64,000 nucleotides of DNA from Azospirillum sp. 412522 (lineage in GTDB: Bacteria > Pseudomonadota > Alphaproteobacteria > Azospirillales > Azospirillaceae). Of this stretch, positions 32,704 through 39,659 are shown in pieces. Within the stretch, counting starts at the first letter, position 1. Each line of letters begins with the position of its first letter. The notes under the pieces were generated by a model that saw nothing but the letters and a program-made list of their open reading frames with translations, made no database searches and was not told where the DNA came from. Location of the stretch: NCBI RefSeq assembly GCF_019805165.1, contig NZ_RWIJ01000023.1, forward strand, positions 40,211-104,210. The letters run 5' to 3'. A program made the position numbers and the translations under genes.

Positions 32704-33780
32704 TCAGTGCGTCGTGTTCCCCGTCCCGGACAGCGACGCCATCGCATCGACCGGGCAACTGCCGAGCGGACGCAGGTCGCGTTCCATCGCCGCGAACATC
32801 GCGCGCACGCCATCCTCGTTGACGTGCAGGGCATCCATGAACAGTTCGTCCCTGGTTACGGCGCGGCGGGCGTCGATCACAGTGACGCCGGCGGGCAGAC
32901 GGCCCTTGAGTTCGGCGAAGAAGGCATCGAAATTCTTCAGCTTGCCGGCATAGGTCGGGAAATAGGGGGTGATGACCACCGCCACCCGGGTGCCGTGCGC
33001 CTGCGCGCTGGTGACGATGTGATCCAGCGCCTGCCAGTTGGCGTCGTCGGCGGTCATCATCTCCTCCGGCGCGGCGGCGAGCTGCAGCTTCATGGGCTCG
33101 GGGATGGCACCCACCAGCGTACGGTCGGCGGCGGGCTTCATCAGGCCGGCGATCAGCCGCATGGTCTGGTTGTTGTTGAAGGTCATCAGGTTGAAGGCGT
33201 GGTTCGCCGTCCACAGCTCCTGATTTTCCCGGCGGACGAAGGCGTCGATGCGCGGCGAGTAATAGGCCAGCAGCGGCAGGTCGGCGAGGTCGTGCGGGTT
33301 GTCGACCACGCCGGTCGGCTCCAGCACCAGCAGGCGCGGCGCGCCGTGCCGCTCGACATAATCCTCCCACAGCAGGGCGGACAGGACGGTGGGCGCCCCG
33401 CCCATGCCGAGGTTCAACGCCCGGCCGCAGGTCATGTCCTGCAGGGCCGAGACCGGGAAATGGTTGTCCGCCCGCGAATTGCCGAGCACGAGAACATCGG
33501 CCGGGCCGCCGGTAGGGGCGCTGGCAGGGCTGCCGGCCGGACGTGGCTCCGTGGTGAGGGCGGCCTTCACCAGCAGGGCGTTCGGCTGGTCGTCCTGCTT
33601 GGCGGGCGGCTTGATGCCCGGCTTGGCGGCCGGTGCGGCCTCCGGTTCGAACGGGCGGTAGACGGTCATGAAGCGGTCGCTGGAACGCAGCAGCAGATCG
33701 CCCAGCGCCGAGGCCAGAACCCGGTCCATCGCGGTGACGGTGGCGAGGATCAGCGCGATGCAAGCCAGAAGGCGGTACAT
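32704..33780 (-). CDS. SGNH-hydrolase-like partner of the MBOAT acyltransferase
   Basis: The product is 358 residues with an N-terminal membrane anchor or uncleaved signal (MYRLLACIALILATVTAMDR) and a Pro-rich stalk to about residue 95. The catalytic domain then begins VLVLGNSRADNHFP, where GNSRAD stands for the GDS block of SGNH hydrolases. It ends DALHVNEDGVRAMF, the D-x-x-H pair. Such proteins work outside the membrane with an MBOAT channel to O-acetylate polysaccharides (compare AlgJ/AlgX or PatB). It starts 18 bases after the MBOAT gene and is clearly its operon partner. The polymer modified is unknown; an exopolysaccharide or peptidoglycan is possible. Confidence 0.8.
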   Translation of the reverse strand: MYRLLACIALILATVTAMDRVLASALGDLLLRSSDRFMTVYRPFEPEAAPAAKPGIKPPAKQDDQPNALLVKAALTTEPRPAGSPASAPTGGPADVLVLGNSRADNHFPVSALQDMTCGRALNLGMGGAPTVLSALLWEDYVERHGAPRLLVLEPTGVVDNPHDLADLPLLAYYSPRIDAFVRRENQELWTANHAFNLMTFNNNQTMRLIAGLMKPAADRTLVGAIPEPMKLQLAAAPEEMMTADDANWQALDHIVTSAQAHGTRVAVVITPYFPTYAGKLKNFDAFFAELKGRLPAGVTVIDARRAVTRDELFMDALHVNEDGVRAMFAAMERDLRPLGSCPVDAMASLSGTGNTTH

Positions 33781-33798
33781 GGGGAGGTCTCCGTCCGG

Positions 33799-35235
33799 TC
33801 AGAACTGGAAGTAGATGAAGGCGTGGTTGGCGAAGCTGCCGAACAGCAGCATCACCAGGATCAGGGCCGAGCAGGCCATCGAGCGGGCCACAACATTGGT
33901 CCCGGCATAGCGGCGGCCGGCGCCGCGCTCGACCAGCGCATCGACCAGCAGAACGATCAGGCCGGTGACGGCGACGCGGATCAGCGAGCTGGCCTGCTGG
34001 TTGCCCTGCTGGAGGCCGAAATCGCCGTTGCCGATGATGCCCAGGATGGTCCAGACGGTCTGCAGGTTGTCGGCGCGGAAGGGCAGCCAGGTCAGCGTCA
34101 CCACGATGAAGACGAGGCCGATCATCACCAGCCGCCCGGCGGCCAGCATCGGGCCGCTGAGCCGCACCGGGCTGGCGGCGGCCAGCCGCCGGGCGCCATC
34201 CTCAACCAGCATCAGGCCGCCATGCAGCGCGCCCCACAGCACGAAGGTCCAGTTGGCGCCGTGCCAGAGGCCGGAGATCAGCATGGTGATGACGACGTTG
34301 CGGATGCGCAGCCAGCGGGTGCGGCTGCCGCCCATCGGCACATAGACGTAGTCGCGGAACCAGGTGGACAGCGAGATGTGCCAGCGCCGCCAGAAGTCGC
34401 GCATGCCGGTGGCGAAGTACGGCCGGGCGAAGTTCTCGCACATGGTGTAGCCGAAGATCTGCGCCAGCCCGATGGCGATCAGCGAATAGCCGGCGAAGTC
34501 GCCGTAGATCTGCAGGGAGAAGCAGAACAGCCCGATCACATGCTGGAGCGCATTGAAGAACTCCGGCTGATGGAAGCGGGCGTCGACCACCACGGCGGCG
34601 TTGTCGGCCAGTCCGATCTTCAGGAAATAGCCCCAGATCACTTTTTCCAGCCCGGCGAAGCGTTCTTCGAACGGAATCTCGCGCGGGCGCTGCTGGATTT
34701 GCGGCAGCAGGTCGCGCGCCCGGACGATGGGGCCGGCCACCAGCTGCGGGAAGAAGGCGACGAAGGTGGCGTAGCGCATCAGCGAGCGTTCGGGCTGCTT
34801 CACCTCGCCGGTGTAGAGGTCGATGCCGTAGCTGAGGTTCTGGAAGGTGTAGAAGGAGATGCCGACCGGCAGCAGGATGTCCAGCGTCCGCCGCCCGATC
34901 TCCACCCCCAGCGAGGCCAGCGCGATCTCCGCGCTGTCGGCGAAGAAGTTGTAGTATTTGAAGAAGAACAGCATGCCCAGGTTGGCGCCCAGGCTGATGA
35001 ACAGATACATCTTCTTTGTCTGGCGGTCGGGCGAATCGGCGATCTTCAACCCGCAATAGAAGTCGATGAAAGTGCTGAGCGCCAGCAGCCCGCAGAACCG
35101 GTAGTCCCAATAGCCGTAGAAGATGTAGCTGGCCGCCAGCAGGAAGGGCGTGAAGGCGCGCGTCCGGGCCAGCGCCATGAAGCCGGCGCTGAACACGGTG
35201 ATGAACAGCAGGAAGTTCAGGCTGGTGAAGCTCAT
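33799..35235 (-). CDS. MBOAT-family O-acyltransferase (AlgI-like)
   Basis: The product is a 478-residue multi-pass inner-membrane acyltransferase starting at ATG 35235 (MSFTSLNFLLFITVFSAG). Family elements are the N-terminal SLNFLLF and the RYATFVAFFPQLVAGPIVRA block. The active-site region has DFWRRWHISLSTWFRDYVY and then LISGLWHGANWTFVLWGALH, which carries the invariant His of WHG. AlgI relatives pass acetyl groups across the membrane to a periplasmic partner, here the SGNH protein just downstream. The pair lies on the strand opposite to PBP1A and prfB. Confidence 0.9.
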   Translation of the reverse strand: MSFTSLNFLLFITVFSAGFMALARTRAFTPFLLAASYIFYGYWDYRFCGLLALSTFIDFYCGLKIADSPDRQTKKMYLFISLGANLGMLFFFKYYNFFADSAEIALASLGVEIGRRTLDILLPVGISFYTFQNLSYGIDLYTGEVKQPERSLMRYATFVAFFPQLVAGPIVRARDLLPQIQQRPREIPFEERFAGLEKVIWGYFLKIGLADNAAVVVDARFHQPEFFNALQHVIGLFCFSLQIYGDFAGYSLIAIGLAQIFGYTMCENFARPYFATGMRDFWRRWHISLSTWFRDYVYVPMGGSRTRWLRIRNVVITMLISGLWHGANWTFVLWGALHGGLMLVEDGARRLAAASPVRLSGPMLAAGRLVMIGLVFIVVTLTWLPFRADNLQTVWTILGIIGNGDFGLQQGNQQASSLIRVAVTGLIVLLVDALVERGAGRRYAGTNVVARSMACSALILVMLLFGSFANHAFIYFQF

Positions 35236-35595
35236 CGTGCCCCCGGCAGAGGTGATCGCGCGTCCATGCATTCGCGCAAGAATGGCCCTGCGCGGAATCG
35301 CGCAAGAAAGGCGAAGAACGGGGCAGAAGATAACCTCGATTTCGGGGAATTCCCGCTGCCGCGGTAGGGTTGTGGGGCCGGATATGGGGCGTACTCTGAA
35401 ATGAACCGTCCCGATGATTCCAACCGCCTAGGACCTCCAGGCAGGGGCTGGGCCATACTCGAAAGTGGCAAGCCCTCCCAGTGCGGCCCCCCGGCCGGCG
35501 CGGCGCCGTTCATTAAGAGGGTGCAAGGAGGGGGGCGAGCGGCTACATATGCAGCCGACACATCCTTCAACTCTGGCTGACGAGGAGGCACCGCC
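35236..35595. other. divergent intergenic region MBOAT / prfB
   Basis: These 360 bases lie between divergent starts. GC-rich stretches (GGCCCCCCGGCCGG near 35485-35500) and a TACATAT hexamer near 35544 are visible, but no promoter pair I would rely on. There is no coding frame with protein-like composition. Confidence 0.5.
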
Positions 35596-36727
35596 ATGCG
35601 GGCCGAGATCGAAGCGGCCGCCGGCGAGATCAGAGAATCGCTGGCGCTGCTGAGGAGGCATCTTTGACTGGGACAATGCACTGCGGCGTCTCGACGAACT
35701 GAACAACCTCGCCGAGGATCCCAAGCTTTGGGACGACCCGGCGCGGGCCCAGACCATCATGCGCGAGCGCACCCAGCTCGACACCTCGGTCTCCGGCTAC
35801 CGTTCGCTGGAGCGCGACCTGTCCGACAGCCTGGAACTGATCGAGATGGGCGAGGCTGAAGGGGACGCCACCGTCGTCGCCGATGCCGAGGCCCAGCTCT
35901 ACGGCCTGCGCGACCGAGCCAACAAGCTGCAGATCGAAAGCCTGCTGTCGGGCGAGGCCGACGCCAACGACTGCTTCGTCGAGGTGAATGCCGGCGCCGG
36001 CGGCACGGAGGCCCAGGACTGGGCGCTGATGCTGATGCGCATGTACACCCGCTGGGCGGAACAGCATGGCTACAAGGCCGACTGGCTGGATGAGACGCCG
36101 GGCGAAGAGGCCGGCATCAAGTCCGCCACCGTGCAGATCAAGGGTCACAACGCCTATGGCTGGCTGAAGACCGAGGCCGGGGTGCACCGTCTGGTGCGCA
36201 TCAGCCCGTTCGACAGCCAGGCGCGGCGCCAGACCAGCTTTGCCGCCGTCTCGATTTCTCCGGTGATCGACGACAAGATCGACATCGAGATCAACGAGAA
36301 GGACTGCCGGATCGACACCTACCGGGCGTCGGGCGCCGGCGGACAGCACATCAACAAGACCGATTCGGCGGTGCGCATCACGCACATCCCGACGAACATC
36401 GTAGTGAGCTGCCAGCAGGAGCGGTCCCAGCACAAGAACCGCGCCAAGGCGTGGGACATGCTGCGTGCCCGCCTGTACGAGCGGGAGCTGAAGATCCGCG
36501 AGGATGCCGCCGCCGCGCTGGAAGCCACCAAGACCGACATCGGCTGGGGCCACCAGATCCGTTCCTATGTCCTGCACCCCTACCAGATGGTGAAGGATTT
36601 GCGGACGGATGTGGAGACCTCGCAGAGCCAGGCGGTGCTGGACGGTGCGCTCGATCCCTTCCTGGAGGCGGCGCTCGCCTCCAGGATCAAGGGGCAGAGC
36701 GATGACGCGCACGCCGCCGGGGGCTGA
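35596..36727 (+). CDS. prfB: peptide chain release factor 2, expressed through a programmed +1 frameshift
   Basis: RF2 terminates translation at UGA and UAA. Reading starts at ATG 35596 and runs 23 codons (MRAEIEAAAGEIRESLALLR, then RHL) to an in-frame TGA at 35665-35667. The site is AGGAGG-CAT-CTT-TGA-C, the classical frameshift signal with its internal Shine-Dalgarno three bases before CTT. Shifting +1 continues with GAC TGG (35666 onward) to the stop at 36727, giving 376 residues. The product has the SPF anticodon-mimic tripeptide (ISPFDSQARRQTSF) and the catalytic GGQ (SGAGGQHINKTDSAV). RF2 level is expected to autoregulate the shift. Confidence 0.97.
35653..35668 (+). promoter_or_regulatory. 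prfB +1 programmed frameshift site
   Basis: AGGAGG CAT CTT TGA C: internal Shine-Dalgarno, 3-base spacer, slippery CTT, and the UGA stop followed by C, the weak termination context. Confidence 0.95.
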
Positions 36728-36744
36728 CGGCGCGGAACGTCAGG

Positions 36745-36773
36745 AAGGGCGGTCGCTTGCGGCCGCCCTTTTC
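36745..36773 (+). terminator. intrinsic terminator of prfB
   Basis: AGGGCGGTCG (36746-36755), loop CTTG, CGGCCGCCCT (36760-36769), then TTT. A ten-pair stem (one G-U) starts 18 bases after the prfB stop. Confidence 0.75.
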
Positions 36774-36886
36774 GATTCCGTGCGTTTTGAGGACGGCCTT
36801 CTTTGGAATGGCCATTCTTTGGAATGGAAGGTGAGGCTCGGCTGTTTCAACAGACTGCTACTCCAACGATCCGGAGCGACCGATCC

Positions 36887-37213
36887 ATGAACAGACTTCT
36901 TCTTCGGGCCCTGAGCGGTGTCGTTCTGTGCGGCGCCACGCTGCTGGCGACCCCGGCCTTCGCGGCCTGCGATACGGACAATCTGCCGGACGAGATGCGC
37001 CGGGCCTTCATCTCCGGCGCCCAGGAGGCGCTGAACGACCATGGCTTCAACGCCGGGTCGGTGGACGGCAAGATGGGATCGCGCACCCGCACGGCGATCC
37101 GCTCCTACCAGCGCGCGGCGAAACTGCCGGTCGACGGTTGCGCCACCCAGGGCCTTCTCGATCACCTGAATTTCAGCCAGCCCAAGATCTACGGTCCCAA
37201 CAAACCCCGCTGA
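36887..37213 (+). CDS. small secreted peptidoglycan-binding-domain protein
   Basis: The product is 108 residues from ATG 36887. A signal peptide (MNRLLLRALSGVVLCGATLL, cut after AFA) precedes one peptidoglycan_binding_1 domain. That domain includes AQEALNDHGFNAGSVDGKMG and SRTRTAIRSYQRAAKLPVDG, the usual 'L...G...G..DG..G..T..A...FQ...GL..DG' pattern. Cysteines at the mature N-terminus and near residue 87 could form a disulfide. It probably anchors to or senses the cell wall in the periplasm. It sits downstream of the prfB terminator, so it is likely a separate transcript. Confidence 0.8.
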   Translation: MNRLLLRALSGVVLCGATLLATPAFAACDTDNLPDEMRRAFISGAQEALNDHGFNAGSVDGKMGSRTRTAIRSYQRAAKLPVDGCATQGLLDHLNFSQPKIYGPNKPR

Positions 37214-37228
37214 TCCAGCCTGTTGGTA

Positions 37229-37465
37229 TCAGGCCAGCATGTCGAGCAGGCGCCGGCTGTTCTCCTGCGTCGCCTTCAGCACCTTGGCGTTCGCGGCGAA
37301 ATCCACCTGTGCGGAGGTCAGGTCCAGCACCACGGCCGGGTCCAGGTTGCCGGCCGCGATCTGCTCCGACGCCGCTTCGGTGCGCGCCTGCGCGTCCTGC
37401 AACCCGTCGACGGCGCTGGCCTGCGGGCGGTAGGGCGTGGCGGTGCTGGCCGATCCGATGTCCAT
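37229..37465 (-). CDS. mini protein resembling flagellar rod/hook termini
   Basis: The product is 78 residues from ATG 37465. The N-terminal half has SAVDGLQDAQARTEAASEQI, which follows the pattern of the conserved rod/hook N-terminal helix (SALSGLQAAQ.RLD.SA.NIA). The C-terminal half, LTSAQVDFAANAKVLKATQE then SRRLLDMLA, follows the rod/hook C-terminal helix pattern. The large central domain of FlgB/C/E/F/G is missing. It may be an orphan axial-family miniature or a relic. The assignment rests on pattern resemblance only. The stop is 15 bases from the convergent secreted protein gene. Confidence 0.6.
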   Translation of the reverse strand: MDIGSASTATPYRPQASAVDGLQDAQARTEAASEQIAAGNLDPAVVLDLTSAQVDFAANAKVLKATQENSRRLLDMLA

Positions 37466-37562
37466 GCTGCGGTGTCCGGCTGGTTGAGCGGTCAGGATAG
37501 CGAGGAGAGGGTTTAGGGTTGGTGAATGGGGGCATGCTCCCCCAGCCGTCACCCCCCAGCCG

Positions 37563-38363
37563 TCATCCCTCCGACAGCCAGTCCGCCAGCCGCCCCAGAA
37601 ACGCCGTGGCCTCCGCCGGATGGCGCAGGCTCCAGGTCGCGGCCGTCGCAGCCGGACCGTCCATAACCCGGATGCCGATCCCACCGCCGCCTCCGCGGTC
37701 CGCCAGGGCACGGAAAGCGTCCTCATCGGTCTCGTCGTCGCCGAGATAGACCGGCATGGTGCCGTCGCCTTCCAGGTCCAGCGCCTCCAGCAGGGCGAGC
37801 ACGGCGCGGCCCTTGTCCCAGGGCAGGTTGGGGCGAAGCTCGAACAGTTCCTTGCCGCCGGTCATGCGCAGACGCGGTTGGGTTGCCACGACTGCGCGCA
37901 CGGTGTCGGCGACCAACGGCTTTTCGGGTGGGGCGACCTGACGGGTATGGATGGCGATGGCGAAACGCTTGCGTTCCACCAGGGCATTGGCGATGCCGCC
38001 GAGCCGGTCGCGAAGAAGCCGTTCGGCGGTGTCGAGATCGGGGACATACTCCACCCCCACCTGCCGGCGCAGGTTTGGTCCGCGCAGGTCGAAACCGTGG
38101 CTGCCGGCATAGACCAGCCCGTCCACCGCCACCATCGCGGTCAGATCGTCCAGGTCGCGGCCGCTGACGAAGGCGACCGGGCAGAGCGCCGACAGCCGTC
38201 GCACCACTGCGCGAGCCTCGTCGGGCATCACCGCCAGTTCGGGACGTGGGGCGATCGCGGCCAACGTCCCATCATAATCGAGGAAAAGGGCGGGCGTACG
38301 ACCGTCCAGCGATGTGGCGAACCTGTCGAACTCCGCAAAAGCGGATGGAGGATGGAGGGTCAA
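37563..38363 (-). CDS. otsB: trehalose-6-phosphate phosphatase
   Basis: OtsB removes the phosphate from trehalose-6-phosphate to give trehalose, an osmo- and stress protectant. The product is 266 residues. HAD motifs are LFLDYDGTLAAIAP near 26-39, FVSGRDLDDL near 70, the Lys region KELFELRPNLPWDKGRAV, and YLGDDETDEDAF near 213. The start is set at TTG 38363, which has GAGGA seven bases upstream. The frame stays open to a TTG at 38501, but that extension is not family-like and would overlap the RNA gene on the other strand. No otsA is in this window. Confidence 0.9.
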   Translation of the reverse strand: MTLHPPSAFAEFDRFATSLDGRTPALFLDYDGTLAAIAPRPELAVMPDEARAVVRRLSALCPVAFVSGRDLDDLTAMVAVDGLVYAGSHGFDLRGPNLRRQVGVEYVPDLDTAERLLRDRLGGIANALVERKRFAIAIHTRQVAPPEKPLVADTVRAVVATQPRLRMTGGKELFELRPNLPWDKGRAVLALLEALDLEGDGTMPVYLGDDETDEDAFRALADRGGGGGIGIRVMDGPAATAATWSLRHPAEATAFLGRLADWLSEG

Positions 38364-38504
38364 GGCTGGATCCTCAGCACCGGTGCCTGTCGGGATGCGG
38401 TGGCCAACCGGAGCCGGCACGCCGCCGTTGGGTAACGGCCGGGGTGCCCAGGCGGTTTGCGTCCTGACGAACGGAATGGTCTTGCTGTGACCATTGCGCA
38501 ACAG

Positions 38505-38661
38505 GCCCCTTCAAAAGCTGCGGCCCCACGCAGGGGCCGGCTTTGGGGGTTGCGATACCCCCGTGTTCTGGTACTGTTGCAGTGCAGCAAGCGATTGCTG
38601 CTTCGCCCTTCTTGGGCGTTTCCTCCCTAAACTCAAGGCCGCTGTCTTCAGCGGCCTTTTT
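38505..38661 (+). ncRNA. ssrS: structured small RNA, probable 6S RNA
   Basis: A non-coding stretch ends in a perfect intrinsic terminator. CGGCTTTGGG (38538-38547) pairs with CTCAAGGCCG (38632-38641) as a ten-pair closing stem including two G-U pairs. Inside it are hairpins GGGGG/CCCCC, GCAGCAA-GCGA-TTGCTGC and GCCC-TTCTT-GGGC, with unpaired CGTGTTCTGG on the 5' side and GTTTCCTCCCTAAACT on the 3' side. This closing stem, large central bubble and apical arm is the plan of 6S RNA, which sequesters sigma-70 RNA polymerase. The 3' segment resembles what I remember of alphaproteobacterial 6S. The ends are approximate and the family assignment is unverified. A trans-acting small RNA with a CCTCCC anti-Shine-Dalgarno motif is the alternative. 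Confidence 0.55.
38637..38661 (+). terminator. intrinsic terminator of the small RNA
   Basis: GGCCGCTG, loop TCTT, CAGCGGCC, then TTTTT: an eight-pair perfect stem with a T5 tail. No plus-strand protein gene precedes it, which is the main evidence for an RNA gene here. Confidence 0.85.
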
Positions 38662-39080
38662 CTTGCCAGAAAGCGCCTGGGGAAGGCAACCCCTGACAAA
38701 AGTCATAGCGCTGCGATTTTTCTGCGCGAAATCGACGGTTTGACTGAAGCGCGGGCCGGCGGGGCGCGGCCGGCGGGCGGACCCAACCCCTGATCTTCGG
38801 CCTTGCGGCGTCAGTAAATCTTTTTCTTACAAAGAGTTGGCAGGATCGGTCTTCAGTTTGCCGGTCCGGGTGGTCAGCCCAGGGGCCGTTGTGCCGCTCG
38901 CGGTTCGATGTGGCGCGGCGGAATTGCCGATGCCGGCCCTCCATGAGATTTTTTTCGTGCGACGACGCAAGGGGGGCGAAAAACCGCCGCAGGGGAATGG
39001 AAGCTCTGCCCCCCACGCGCGAACTGTCGTATAGATCGGATTGAAACGCCTATCCGCCGCCATCCACAGGAGCCACTCCC
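38662..39080. other. intergenic region before the 20-codon gene
   Basis: These 419 bases are less GC-rich than the surroundings, with several T- and A-runs (GATTTTTCTG, TCTTTTTCTTAC, GAGATTTTTTTCGTG). I see no protein-like frame. TATAGA (39030-39035) is a possible -10 for the 20-codon gene, without a clear -35. Confidence 0.4.
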
Positions 39081-39143
39081 ATGGACATCGCCATCATCGT
39101 CCTCGCCGTCGCCTTCTTCTTCTGGCAGACCATCTCCGACTGA
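39081..39143 (+). CDS. 20-residue hydrophobic peptide (putative small membrane protein)
   Basis: ATG 39081 to TGA 39143 encodes a peptide beginning MDIAIIVLAV and ending WQTISD, with a continuous hydrophobic core of about 15 residues. AGGAG stands eight bases before the ATG, and an intrinsic terminator begins about 30 bases after the stop. The composition, ribosome site and own terminator together favour a real single-span micro-protein. No function can be assigned. A leader peptide is the alternative, but no gene follows on this strand. Confidence 0.5.
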   Translation: MDIAIIVLAVAFFFWQTISD

Positions 39144-39169
39144 GTCGGCATCGCCCGATCCGGTGAACG

Positions 39170-39200
39170 AAAAGGGCGGTCCCGCGGGGCCGCCTTTTTT
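39170..39200 (+). terminator. intrinsic terminator after the 20-codon gene
   Basis: GGCGGTCC (39175-39182), loop CGCG, GGGCCGCC (39187-39194), then TTTTTT (39195-39200). The stem is strong, with one G-U pair. Confidence 0.8.
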
Positions 39201-39227
39201 CGTCTCGCCGATAAGCGGAAGCGTGTC

Positions 39228-39566
39228 TCAGTCGGCAGCGATGGGCGGTTCCAGCCGGGCATGGGCCGTCGCGATCAGTTGCAACGTCTCCATGATCGAG
39301 CCGATCGCCTCGTGCAGGTCGGCCTGATCGTCACCGGGCAGGGTCGCCAGCACCGTTTCAAGTTCCACGGCCGCATCTTGCAGCCTGGCGCAGGCGTGCT
39401 CCAGATGGCGGCAGGTGCCCTGGCCGGTAGCTGGCTCACCTCCACCGGCATCATTTGCAGAATGCAAACGCGTCGCCGGTTTTCCGGCCCGCGTCGCGTT
39501 CCGGTTTGCAAAATGCAAATGAACGCCGTTACCCGTGGCTCGCGTCCCAAATTTCTTCCGCATCAT
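39228..39566 (-). CDS. small protein of unknown function, N-terminal extent uncertain
   Basis: The frame from ATG 39566 gives 112 residues. The last 65 (from CRHLEHACARLQDAAVELET) are helical and protein-like. The first 45 or so are Asn/His/Arg-rich, lie over two TTTGCA-N3-TGCAAA palindromes, and do not look like a normal domain. The real start may therefore be further in, with the palindromes as its control region. I recognise no family. The gene precedes the ROK kinase divergently spaced region and ends before a terminator on the other strand. Confidence 0.5.
   Translation of the reverse strand: MMRKKFGTRATGNGVHLHFANRNATRAGKPATRLHSANDAGGGEPATGQGTCRHLEHACARLQDAAVELETVLATLPGDDQADLHEAIGSIMETLQLIATAHARLEPPIAAD
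39454..39468. promoter_or_regulatory. palindrome TTTGCA-N3-TGCAAA, copy 1
   Basis: TTTGCA-GAA-TGCAAA is a perfect six-base-arm inverted repeat, 51 bases (about five helical turns) from copy 2. Operator-like. Confidence 0.5.
39505..39519. promoter_or_regulatory. palindrome TTTGCA-N3-TGCAAA, copy 2
   Basis: TTTGCA-AAA-TGCAAA has arms identical to copy 1. It lies inside the 5' part of the 112-codon frame. Confidence 0.5.
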
Positions 39567-39659
39567 GGGCGTATCCCCGTTCGGTCCGAGCGGGGAATGC
39601 GCAAGTCCCGTGCCATCTTGTGACCGCTGGTTGCGACCACCGGCTTAAAGTGGTGATGC

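Noticed and set aside
38364..38501. An N-terminal extension of trehalose-6-phosphate phosphatase to TTG 38501
   Set aside because: The extension is not family-like, it lacks a ribosome site, and TTG 38363 has GAGGA at good spacing.
38505..38661. tmRNA or the 4.5S SRP RNA instead of 6S
   Set aside because: No tRNA-like acceptor/T-arm or tag frame is present, and the conserved SRP RNA tetraloop region (GGAAGGAAGCAGCC-like) is absent.
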